Shown piece after piece: positions 14,118 to 26,500 of a stretch of DNA of 64,000 bases. Source of the stretch: Hippophae tibetana (taxonomy: Eukaryota; Streptophyta; Magnoliopsida; Rosales; Elaeagnaceae); NCBI GenBank assembly GCA_037013495.1, contig CM072801.1:6806501-6870500 (forward strand), given 5' to 3'. Both the position numbers and the translations under genes were made by a program. The stretch's first letter is position 1. The number at the start of each line of letters is the position of its first letter. The notes beneath the pieces are model-generated. The model ran no database searches. It was not told the origin of the DNA and saw only the letters and a program-made list of their open reading frames with translations.

Positions 14118-15296
14118 GTTGTTATATTGTATTTAAATTCTATTACTCATTAAATATTTACTCTTATATAATTATTCATAAATAAAATAACAAATTAATT
14201 ATTTATTTATTTTAAGAGTATTTTTCAAAATAATTTTATAAAACATTTTGACACCAATTTTTTAATTATAACGAAAATAACTTAAAAAATTATATATAAA
14301 AACTTATTTTTTTTATTTTATAAAATAAAATAAAAATTTAAAATAATAAAAGTTATTATTCAATAATTAACCTGATTATATATTTATTAAATTTAAAAAA
14401 ACTAGTTAATAGAGTAAAATTACGCCACAAAACGACCAAAATTCAATAGAAAACATGAAAAGGGCACAATGAAAACCAACAATTTCTCTTCCATGATTTT
14501 ACCGCTTTAATTCTCTGAAGCTCCCAAAGGCTGTAGTCAACGAGACGAGGATCGAGCATAGCAATAGAGAACGATAAATATAGAAAACGAAGAATAAAAG
14601 GAAGTGATCCGTTAATCTCCAATGCCAAAAAAATAGCTACTCTGCCACGCATACGTTGGTATACCATTTATGGGTAAGTTTCTAATATCAATCTGAGTCC
14701 AATATGTGAAACTGTTTTGATAATGATAGGTGAAATGGACGAAATTCATATACATTGTTTTGAAGGAACACTTGGGTTATTGCTTTTATTATTTCGTTTT
14801 GTCCAATGGGAATTCTATTCTATCTTGGATTACAATACTGTTGTTCTGTCACTTAGCTAATCCTGCTTCACATAACAAGTGTTTGGGGGATTAGTCAGAC
14901 CCCTATGCTTTGCTTTGAGTCTATGAGCCTGTTATGCATCATGTTTTATAGATACTTATCTTCAATTTTGTTCTTCTTCACTGGTCGTGAATTAGTTTTA
15001 GCGTGAGAATGTGTGGGATTTCTCTGTAAACTTTGATAGCTTTACTACTGATCGTGTGCTTATTTTCAATTTTTTCCTATGATTTTATTCTTCTTTACTG
15101 GTTATGTTCGTGTCAGAATGTGATTTTATGTAGGATTACTCTGAAGGCATAGATGGGTTTACTACTGATTGTGTTTGCCAATGCTGTTTCAGATATTGTG
15201 TTTGAAGGCAATTTTTGATTATAGAGTTTTGATATTGGGTTTTATGAATATGGGGTTGTAAATTGAAAGCGGGAATTGTGCAGTGTGCATTTCGGC
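14118..15296 (+). promoter_or_regulatory. Promoter/5' UTR region of the GCK-type kinase gene
   Basis: AT-rich to about 14400, then a less AT-rich stretch to the kinase ATG. A plausible 5' UTR donor (GGGTAAG near 14673) precedes about 600 bp of intron-like T-rich sequence, so a 5' UTR intron is likely but unproven. The minus-strand open frame at 14443-14667 resembles nothing recognisable and is not called. Confidence 0.35.
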
Positions 15297-18200
15297 ATGG
15301 AAATGGATGACACAGCAGGCCTAGCAGAGGCCGCAGGATCAAGATTTAGTTCACGAGAGCTAATTGGGAAAGGATCTTTTGGTGATGTATATAAAGCGTA
15401 AGTCCTACATTTATAATATTTACCTTGGGTAATTTTATGCGTGATCATGATAATTAGTAGACCATATCATTTGAATTAAATGCTATTGTAGATACATAAT
15501 AGATAATTTGTTTTAGGGGATGTGTGGGCATCAACTTAGTCCAAAAATGAACTTGGTCCAAAAATGATTGAAACGGAGCTACTTTTTCTCCTTGATATCT
15601 TCTTGACGTGCAGGTTTGATAAGGAGCTTGATAAAGAAGTTGCCATTAAAGTAATTGATTTAGAAGAGTCGTAAGTACTTGACTCTCTTTTCATTTGTAG
15701 GTGACAGCATACAATAGCTTGTTATTTCTAAAAAAGCTCACTTTTGCAAGTGAATAACATCTTTACCAAGATCCTCTCCCCCTCCCCCTCCCCCTTTTCT
15801 AATTTTCCTTGTTTTTTTTAGAGGGCGCAAATTGTTCACTCTTTTTTATTTAAGAAAGCATGAAAGAGAGCATATAAAAATTGCTTGCATGTGTGCATTG
15901 TCCTCATTACTTCATTAATAGAACGTTTCTCCTTGAAATAAATATGCTTTCATGTCCTATAAGAAAAAGCTCACGTGAGGCCAACCTGCTCATTCTTTAG
16001 TGCAAAAGGACATAGTTTTAAATTGAGTGAATACTTGTAGAATTAAACGGAATTTCTTGAGTGGATTTGTTAAATATAATGAAAGAATGCATTGGAAAGG
16101 TTAGGTCATACCATAAGTGGGCATGTACAAATTTTGCTTGCTGAAATAACGCTATGCATTACTTGCAGTCTAGATTGTTAATTCAAATTTAGGCTTTTTG
16201 ATTGAAGGGGTAATCTGGTATCAAGGATATAATCAGGAAACAAGAAAGTTTTGCAGCCTGTCACTAAACCTCTTCAAAAATACCTGCTAAATGCAAACAT
16301 ATTGTAAAAGCTACTTTATACTGAATCCATTTAATTCTTCCCTTCAATTAGATATTTCCAGTTATCTTCTGTGCTAGTTGAGGATATATATATTGATGCC
16401 AAAGTGAATCATATGGCTTCTATACTGTTTCCATTAACCCTTCATGTTATAGTTAGAGTAATGCAATCTTGGTTACAATGCAATTACCCAATTGTGCAAA
16501 ATTTTCCATATTAATCTATCTACTCCATGAAACTTGCAGCTAATGAACCCTTTGTCAACTAACTCTTCTAAATGTGGTTTTATTTTGCATGATAATGTTT
16601 TTATTACTTAACAACTTTGTGTTGCCTTTGTTGTTCTTGCCAAGTAATGTTTTGTTGGAACATTGTCATGATTTTTGTCGACAAAAATGTTTTGCTTTGG
16701 ATAAATTCTTGCTGTATGATTTTTTCTGTGAATTATCTTCCTAGTGTTGAATACCCTTCCTCTTTTCATTTCCAAACTCTACTACTTCTAAAGTGTGCTA
16801 CTTTTAATACGTCTTTTGCAGAGAAGATGAAATTGATGACATACAAAAGGTACCATGTCACGTTCTTGATCCACAACTACTTTTATCATGAGAATATGAG
16901 AAGCTTAGTTTGCTAATATATCTCAAGTATCTGCCAGGAAATTTCTATGTTGTCACAATGTCGATCTCCTTATATTACAGAGTACTATGCTTCCTACCTT
17001 CACCAGACTAAACTATGGATAGTAATGGAATACATAGCTGGTGGCTCGGTTGCTGACCTAGTAGGTTATTTTGTTGGACCAACTTTTTATATCTGCTTAT
17101 TTAAGGATTAAGACGTCATTCACTTTTACAGTGTGTACTTGTACGTTATCCTCCAAGTGATTGAAATTCTATTTTCCCTTGCTGGCCTTGTGGTTAAGTC
17201 CATTCCTAGTTTAAGTTGATTTCAAGTTATACACCAATTATTGTTTGGTCTAAAAAGTTAACATTCTATTTTCCGTAGTCACAGCTCTTGATTTTAGTAT
17301 ATGCATTGAAAATGTTTATTAATAATCTGTGCTCTTTAGTATTCTTCCCCCACCCCCCACCCCCGTGCGCGCCCATGACAAGTGACAAACTGCAAACTAT
17401 CTTCTATAATTAATGAAATAAGTTCAATTGCATTAGCTTCCTCATCTATATTGTGCCTTATGTGGGTTATGCTATAGGAGATACTTTTTACTAAGATAAC
17501 CCTTTTCTTCATGTAGCTCCAGATAGGTCCACCTCTTGATGAAACATCAATTGCTTGCATTCTTCGTGACTTGCTTCATGCAGTTGAATATTTACATAAT
17601 GAAGGGAAGATTCATAGAGACATTAAAGGTTATTTTTGACTCTTTTACTCCCTTACTCGATTATTAATTATCTGTGTCACATGAGTATCTTGACACTTTT
17701 CAAATATTTTCTGATTTCTGATAGAGTGCTAGTTTAATACTAGACATCTGGTGCATGGTAGCATGTTTTCCGTAACCATTATTCTGTTGTTGTTTAATTG
17801 AAGTTCTTTCTTATAGTATATCTTTTTGGCGTTAATATTTTTTTCTCTTGCAGCGGCAAACATTTTGTTGACAGAGAATGGTGATGTTAAGGTATTTCTT
17901 TATGCTTATACGCACTTGAACTAGTATGTAGACGTGATCAACTGGAGAAAAAAAGGTTTATATGAACATATAAATTGCTTTCTCTTCAATTATGTTTATG
18001 ACTTGTGACAGGTTGCAGATTTTGGTGTATCTGCACAACTAACTAGGACTATATCAAGGAGGAAGGTATTATCTTTAACAAATTACTGCTTTTACTTTTA
18101 AATTGAAATATGATGAATGGGCATGTTATTTACAACATAGCTGGGTATGTATAACTCACTCAATGGAACATTTTAGGGGAAAAAATAAAATACTAATTTA

Positions 18201-21200
18201 TGCAGTTCATTTACTAAATGGAAAACATTTTCAAAATCATGCTTTATTTTTTGTTCTTTACATCTCAGTGTCATGAACATGTGTCCCTGTTGTCTCAGCA
18301 ATTTCTCTAGCTATTGTCCTAAGGTATCTGTTGCTTGTCACTTTTAAATATTGAGTTGCCGTTGTGGGTATTGTATTGTAAGCAAAGACTTCTTCCAGTG
18401 GCTGAAACTAGGTTATGTTATTTCCTGTCAAATTTGTACCATTTTACCTCCAATGTGGACTTCAAAGCTAATTTTTACCTTCTTTTTCTTTTTCTCGTTA
18501 TTTCTCTTGGCCAAGGTTTATTTGCAATATTAGGCTTTTGCATTAGATTGTTGTACTAATACATTTCACAACACCAGACACTTGTAGGAACTCCATTCTG
18601 GATTGCACCGGAGGTGATTCAAAATTCAGATGGATATAATGAGAAGGTATCTTCTCGAGCATTTACTTTTTTGTCGAGTCTTTTGATTTTTATTGTTGTG
18701 CCTCCCCTCTCATCTAGCATTAGGGTTCATGTCCTGTTTCCTGACGTTTTATTCTTTCAGAATTGTTAAGCTTGTGAATCTTTAAATTATGTAGGCAGAC
18801 ATTTGGTCTCTGGGCATAACTACTACTGAGATGGCAAAATGGGAACTACCGCTTACTGATCTCCCCCCAATGAGAGTTCTCTTCATTATTCCTCAAGAAA
18901 ATCCACCTCAGGTGATTGGTTTTAGATGATTTAATGTGCATTCGGATGCACCATTCAAAAGCAGTTTCAGCTATCAAAGCACTTTTTTGTGCATACAACT
19001 TGAACAATGAAAGCATTTTCAAAAGAAGTGCACTCACTTTTGTTGCGCTTTTCATAATTTTTTGTGAAGGAAATTTCTCTAAAAAGGTGGAATTCCCTTT
19101 TAATGCTCAAATATTTAGTAAGATTGCAATTTTTATACTTTACCAACTCACTTATATTGTATGCCTGTTTTTTCTTTTTACTAATAACAACAAAAAAAGT
19201 AATTTTAAAGCATTGTTGGCAAACAGTTAGAAAGTATTTTTACAGACAACGAAAGTGCTTTTTTTTCCCCAAAAAGTGCTAACTACTCCTATCTAAAGCC
19301 ACTTTTAACCATATATGTTTCTTATAAAACCACTTTTACAAGTAGTGCATTCAAATATGTACTTAAAATGAGAAAATACTTGCGGATTAAATGGGGTTAA
19401 AACCAGTAAAAGTCGGAGATGTTCACTCTTTTGCACTTGTTGTGTCAGTTGGATGATCATTTCTCTAGACCGATGAAAGAGTTTGTTTAAAGAAGGCACC
19501 TGCTGAGGTAATTATTTTATAACCTCTGGATGCATTATTTTGATAAGATAGAATATCTTGTTTGGGAAGCTTTGAGAAATCGCAATTTCTGTTTGATCTC
19601 TTCTCTCCCAATTATTTATTTATTTTTAATTTCAGCGAGCAAGTGCGAAGGAACTCTTGAAGCACCGTTTTATTAGGAATGCAAGGAAGAGCCCAAGGCT
19701 TCTGGAGAGAATAAGGTGCAGTGAATTTTTCTATTTCCTTTTAATCTGTATTCATCAGCAGTCTCTTATAGTGATCTTTGTGGGATGAATATCCTGACAT
19801 GGGTTTATGCCTGAGCCAAAATATGGCAAATAGTAAATTAAAACATGGACAATGGCATCTCAGGTGTCACCATTATTAAAAATTCTAATGCACATCTATA
19901 AGTACATGATACTAGGAAAATATTTCTAATGTAGGAGTACCTATCTATGATAGTTTACAACTGTGTTAATGCTATTCCTTTTGTTGATGCTAATAGAGAG
20001 CGTCCAAAATACCAGATAAAGGAAGATGCAGATACTATAAGAAATGGTCCTAGAGCTATAGGGGAGGGTTCTGATATAGTGAAAGTGGCAGGAAACCCAA
20101 GAGAAGAAACTGTTCGAGCTAGGTAGGTTAATATTGCTCGTTACTATGTTTGGTTATGTGGTTGAACACTTACCGGTTAGCTCTTATTTGCAGTAACCAG
20201 GGAAAAACAATGAAAAACGCTGGATGGGATTTCAACATTGATGGATCACAAACTACAGGTACAGTTAAAAGTGCTCCAAAGCCGCCTCAAGCTAGAGAAA
20301 GAAAGCCAGAAGTTCCATACAATCAGACTACTAGGAGGGTTTCAGAGAGTGGTAGTCAACAATCACCAGCCTTTGGAAATGTACCGGCAGATTTGTTGGT
20401 GAAAGATGCTAGACATCAGGAGACCAACCATGAAGACCTAAGACTTTGTGACAATCGTGTATTTATTTTGTAATTTTTCAAATGAAAATTAGACTTATCA
20501 CTTACTGAAGATGGGTTGGGCATATCTAATCCTCTGAGACAATGATATTAACCACTTGATCTGTTAATTTGCTAATTGGATTTTGTGGAAAAATACAAAG
20601 TTTTGGTGTCCATTGTTTCTTCTTTCCTTCAATAGTTAATGCTTATTTTCACATAGGTTGGGTTCATTGGATAATATGAGGCTCTTGAGATTGTTAACTT
20701 GTTTCAAAAGTTGGCTGAATAGGTTTAGTACATTATCACTTATCAGAAACATAAGGATTGGCCCGTGACTGGTCTGTTGAAACCTCCTTCTGACTGTTGA
20801 TGTGGTGCTGGTTCTTTCTATTACTATTGAAATGACCTGCGATTAACATTAACGTTAAGAAACGACATGAAACACTCTAAACCTAAACAATTTGGATTCC
20901 TAAAATTATGCTTTTGTCAACGTAAAAATGAAAAATTGTGCTTCTGTGTTTAACCATCTTGAAGAAGCTGTGCCCAACAGGAAGATCATAATCATAAAGT
21001 GACTCAACTTGTCAATTTCCATTACTCTGTGCCTGTCATATAGCTGAATTTTCTCACAACAAAAACCAGTCTTTAGGGTTAAATTACTATTTAGCTCAAC
21101 ATATCTCATTTGATTAAATGTTTCGCAACCTAAAGTGCTTAATTTTCAGAAAGAGTCTCCTATTAGCGGCTCAGGAACTGTGGTTGTAAGAAGCCTTAAA

Positions 21201-23576
21201 GGCTCGCAATTATCTTCTCAATATCATGATCAAAGCTCTTTGGTAAACTTTCTATATGTTTTAGAAAAATGGAAGTAAAAATAGTTTTGTAATCTTCCCT
21301 GCTTTGTTAGCCATTTGTTTCATTAGCTCTCTGTTATCTGTGCAGTTGTCGAGCACATATGCCTCATTTGAAGATGCTTCTCTTAGTGGAACTTTTGTAC
21401 TTCACAACCAGCATGATGATCATGAGTCTCCACGAACTCCAAAATCCAGGCTGGGAATTCAAGAGAAAGCTTCAAGTGCCTCAATTGAAGACAGTGCCAT
21501 GAACTTTGCTGAGGTTGTTAATAAGTTTTCTGGATTACCTGTTCAATCTGTGGTTTTTTCACCTGTTATATAGTTATGTTGCATTTCTCTGTTACGAGTG
21601 GACAATTTGATAACAATGCAATACTCTTTGGTCAATTGTGACTTTCTAGTGTTTCCTTTGGAATATTTTCTTTATTTAAGTTTGTATCGTTCCCAACTCC
21701 AATCTATCATAAAGGTTTCTTTTCCTAAAATAATTTTTACCATCGACATCCTGATTTTCTTTCCTATTTTTTATGAAAAGAGAGGGAGTAAACTGCAAAG
21801 TGGTGTTAACTTCAAATCCAAATTGATTAAAGCTTATTTTGGCTGTAACTGTGTATGCAGGCAAAGGCTGCAATTCGAGCAGGGTTTAGGAAAGGTAATC
21901 CTAGAGAAAGGTCCGCCTTGGGTAAGTTAAACAATGATGGGCCTGATAACAGAAGAGTGGGGAAAATGACAACTAGTTCTGTTTCTCCCAGGTGTATTTG
22001 TTTGCTTAGATGCTTCCAGCATATCCGTTATATGGTTTATTTGTTTGTCCTATAGGATCTAACGTACTTGTTTTCTGGACAATATTTACATTCTCTGCTT
22101 ATCATGTTTGTTTCACTTTACAAAGATCATTGCCAAGATCACACCAACCTAGTGATGATGAAGAAAATGCAAAAGTAAAATTGTCTTGTGCACCACTATC
22201 GTTGCTGCTTATTCCTTCTTTGAAAGAGGTGAGCACTCAGTACTACTTGCACTTTCTCGACTTCACCTTTTCTATTTACTTGAATGGAGATAACCTTGCA
22301 TTCCTTGTGTTATATTCTTGTATTTTCCGAAATTTTTGCTGATGCCTCCTCAATGCCCCCTCCTAAGACAGGACCAAAAGAAAAATAAATTCCTGTAGTA
22401 CTGAATTTTTCAACGAAAATGCAAAGCATCTTATAGTGATTGAAATTGTCTTGGCACATGATTTTTCTCCCCAAAAAACACATGAGATTAGTTACTTGTG
22501 CTGTCTGTATATGTGGATGTGGGGTTTCAAGCAAGAAGCAAAACACAGTTTACTAGCAAGAGGCAAAACACCATTCATTTTCTGTGTGGTGCTAAAACAC
22601 CTTAACCAAGCACTACAAATTGAAAAAGGTCATCTGACACTTTAATTTTAAGTTAGCATAATTAAGCTCATTGATGCTAATAACAAGTACCCTATTAAAG
22701 GTTGATTGCTATCTATGCACACATGCTATTCTAGTTCTGTTTTTACTGTTTTCTTTTTCTTGGTGGATAAGTTTCTTCAGAGAGATTGTTGTTAACCTTC
22801 ACTTTTCTAGACGTGAGAATATTTTGGGATCTCAGTATCAAACCTTCATTCCACAAGTTGCTTCAGGAGATTGTTTATTAGTGTGAATGCATTTACAGCT
22901 AGAAAATCCCTACTTTCGTTTATGTGAAATATAGGCAGTTTCTGATGATCCAGAAGGGTCTTTAGCATGTGCGGTTGCAAATTCTCTCACAATAATGGAG
23001 CGATCTAATCCAGGGTCTTATGAAGTTCTTATCAGTAGGTTGCTTCAGCGTTCGTCAAGGTCCAAAGTTGTTTTTTCATATTTTCATTTACATCCTGATC
23101 AAGATCTCATCTCTACCTAGTTCAAAAAACTCACATAGATGAAAATCATGGCAGCTCAAAGGAATCCTCATTGAAAGATCTGAATGAACTGGTGGTCCAA
23201 CTTTATGCTAGGGGTAAGGTGGCTTCAGAAGAAAAGGTGGAATCTGATAACGAGAAAAGACAGCAGCAGAATGAATTTCATTCAAACACTAATTTAAGTC
23301 CACTTGCAAGATTTCTACTCTCAAGGTTTGGTCAAGTGATAACAACTTGAAATTTTTGCTTTTTTTCTTTCAATGATGATATAATTTCGTCTTGGCTTCA
23401 GATTCATTGTTCGACTTAGGTTCTCTAATTAAATTTTCGACCCACCAAAGAAAAGTTGCAATATATGTTTTAACAGAGTTGGCCAACTTGCATGGACTTA
23501 CCTTTCTGTACAAATTGATTAATATTTTTGCTGCAGATGGCAAGGCCAAGTTTCACGATATCTCAACCCGATTTAA
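15297..23576 (+). CDS. STE20/germinal-centre (MAP4K-like) Ser/Thr kinase, disrupted by a 10-bp deletion in one exon
   Basis: Plant GCK-family kinase. Exons: 15297-15397, 15614-15670, 16822-16849, 16938-17060, 17517-17628, 17854-17891, 18012-18065, 18578-18646, 18795-18911, 19449-19507, 19636-19715, 19997-20122, 20197 to about 20454, about 21152-21242, 21346-21513, 21861-21991, 22126-22228, 22935-23059, 23155-23325 and 23537-23576. The kinase domain has GKGSFG (24-29), Lys46, HRDIKAAN with Asp138, DFG at Asp156, and GTPFWIAPE at 175-183. The C-terminal part is low-complexity, Ser-rich, and ends in the family tail [17 protein letters not shown]. Exon 10 (19449-19507, 59 nt) runs [13 protein letters not shown] and then TAA at 19488. 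The rest fits the family only if 10 nt are missing, because exons 9 and 11 are both phase 0 there and relatives carry 69 nt. As read, the product stops after 246 residues, before the end of the kinase fold. Gly-to-Trp (210) and Pro-to-Leu (212) changes in subdomain IX are further oddities against the remembered consensus. The locus may be a recent pseudogene, may be rescued by skipping exon 10, or may contain an assembly error. Confidence 0.88.
19449..19507 (+). pseudogene. Frame-broken exon 10 of the GCK-type kinase
   Basis: Fifty-nine nt between a good CAG acceptor and a GAG|GTAATT donor. The reading frame is set by the phase-0 junction with exon 9 and reaches TAA at 19488-19490. The residual GTTTAAAGAAGG is what a 10-nt deletion between two GTTT copies would leave. 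Both flanking junctions are phase 0, so omitting this exon leaves the downstream frame open at the cost of 23 ancestral residues. Confidence 0.8.
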
Positions 23577-26500
23577 GATGAGTCTGGGACGTCAATAGCT
23601 AGTTTTTATGAAGTGATTCTTGTTTGTGCATTTGTTCCGACTGATTGTAAGTATCATTGTAACAACTTTTTCTCTTTCCCCTTTTTGATTATTATCATTT
23701 TTATGTCAACTTTTTTTTTTTTTTTTGGGTATTGAGTGGTGTGAAAAGTTAGGTTGGTTCAAGTTTTATAAGACATACTTGTATCTAGAATCATGTTAGA
23801 TTGCGGGTCTGCCATAAACATCATCCCCAACCCAATCTAATCGGTTCTTAAAAAATACAAAATTGAATCAAACCAATTGAACCTGCGAAATCAATACAAA
23901 CCAATTGAACATGCGAAATCAATCCAAACCAAAACAAAACAAAAAAAATTGGATTGGTTTTGAAATTTTTTTTTTTTTTTTGTAAACTGTAGCTATATAT
24001 TTTTACTTAATAAAATAAATATGATTATAAAAACTTTTAAGTCTTATAATTTGTATTATATATAATATCATCATTGTTAATGTATAAGTTATATAATTTT
24101 TAATTTTTAATGTAATTTATGAATATATACTAATTTAAATATTTTTATCCATATACAAATATAATTATAATAATAAAGTTAGGATTATAATGTCTAAGAT
24201 TATATATGTTAAGATTTTGAAATTTTAAATCGAAGAAAAGATGTACAACTCAAAAATATATAAAGAAAAAAAATAGATTAAATATATAATGTGTGTGCGG
24301 ATTGGTTCGGTTTTGATTAGTTTTTTATTTTAAAAAACCAAACCAATCCATACTTTGATTTTTTTAAAATTTAAAATCAAACTAATTAAAAAATTCTTTA
24401 AAATTGATAAAATTAAATTGAGTTGGTTTTGATAGATTGAATTAGTTCGATTCAAATAATTTAGAATCTATTAGTTAAAAAAATAATCATTTGACATAAA
24501 ATTGTTATTTATTTAATTTTATAATATATTTAAAATTTATTTAATACAATGAAATTAAATAAAAAAAATTAAGTACAAATTTTAAAATTTTGGAATAATA
24601 ACAAAGATAACATTTTTAAAATTTGTAATTACAAAAATAGAATTACTTATGATCAGTTCATATATTTATTATTAAAAAAATTATGTATATTATTGTGCAA
24701 TAAAAATTATTTAATTAAATGTTATTTAAATTAAATTATTATCATTTAGACACATTTAATATTAAATGTTGTCAAATTGATCGCATTTTATTATTATTCA
24801 AGTTTTATTTTTATTGTTATAAATTTTAGAAATATTTTTATATTTTTCTAAATTCTTATGTCAATTACCGATTTATTAGTGTAAAAATACCTTAATCAAA
24901 GCATACATATGTATAAAAAATAGATGGATAAACTTGAATTTTAAAATTGTTTTTAAAGTTTATTTTTTAATAAGTTTAAAATAACGTAAGAACAATATAT
25001 TTATTAGAAAAATAATTTAATTAAATGAGTGTTTGCTATAAGATTTTTAACTTAATTTTTTTTCAAAATTTAAAAATAAATATAAAGGATAAGATATATA
25101 ATTATTTAAAAATATAAAGATTTTTGAATTTATTCCGTGTGATTTAGATATAATTCATAGAATAATTGTTTCATTTATTATTTTTTCTTTTCCTTCCTCG
25201 GCTGACATATCAATATTTTATGGTATTCAAATTAATAAATATTTATGACCAAGAAAAAAAAAATGACAGATATTATTACAAAATATCTGCAAACTATTTG
25301 GACTATTCCACAGCACCTATCTACAATTGTTTTAAGCCTTTTGTTTTTCGGGATGGTACCTTATCCTCTCTAGTTTAGTCTCTTCTGAGCGGCATCTTAT
25401 ATTCTTATAGGACTTATACCACTGCTCATCATCATCTTAACTTACCCATACACAGTATTAAATATCTTTTTTATATAATTTTTTTACTATTGTATATTTA
25501 ATTATACACACAAAAATTACATAATTATATATAAATTATTAATACAAGAAAAATTATTTATTTTATTAGATACCGAAGACTATTTTTTTAAATAAATAAT
25601 TGCACACATTTAAGAGCTATATTTCTTATAAATTGTTGTTTTTTTATTTAACTTATATTGTTTCTTTATATATAAAAGGTAACAAGGCTTTGGTAGTTCT
25701 CCACATTACTTTTATTTTTTTAAAACTTTTTTTTTAATATTCTGATATTTTTTTGTAACATTAATAAATATATTTATTATAAATTATTATTTTGGCCTTT
25801 TATATTGACATTAAATTATTACTGTTGAATAACTCTTTTGATTTTTAAGGACTAAAATTCATGTAATTTATGATTACTTATTTAATAAATAGATGGAGTC
25901 TAATCAATTTGTTATGAATTAATAATATTTATGTTTAACAAATTATGTATTTTTGTAACAAGTTTATGCTATCTCTCTATTAATTAAAATATAATCAATT
26001 AACATCCATTATTTTTAAACAAAAAATACTTCTAAAAATACTTATTAAATTTAATCAAATCATATCTATAGTCACAAATTTATGTTATAAATTATCATAT
26101 GTACTTATTTTTAACCAAAATAACAAATTAATTAATTGATAATATTCTTAGAAATCTTTCTACAAAATTTTAACATTAATATTTTACATTGTTATGATAA
26201 AAGAAACCTAAAAGAAAAATTATATTTAATTATATTTTATTTTTGAAAATAAAATAAATTTAAATTATTGACATGTGTATATAAGAAATAAAGATTTTTA
26301 CGAGTGATAACTCAATGACACGAAGTTCATTTAAATATATAAAAAAAATTAGAATTCAAACATACTTTAAAAGTATAGTTGTTTAAAAAATGATATATAA
26401 CAAATTATTTTGCAACATTACTCAATCTCAGGGAAAGTTGAGTAATATAAGTAATAAAATGAAATGTAAACATTGAATAATGTTCTTTGACCTAACAAAA

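Noticed and set aside
14443-14667. Minus-strand 74-codon frame upstream of the kinase
   Set aside because: No family similarity; better explained as 5' UTR/promoter sequence of the kinase gene.
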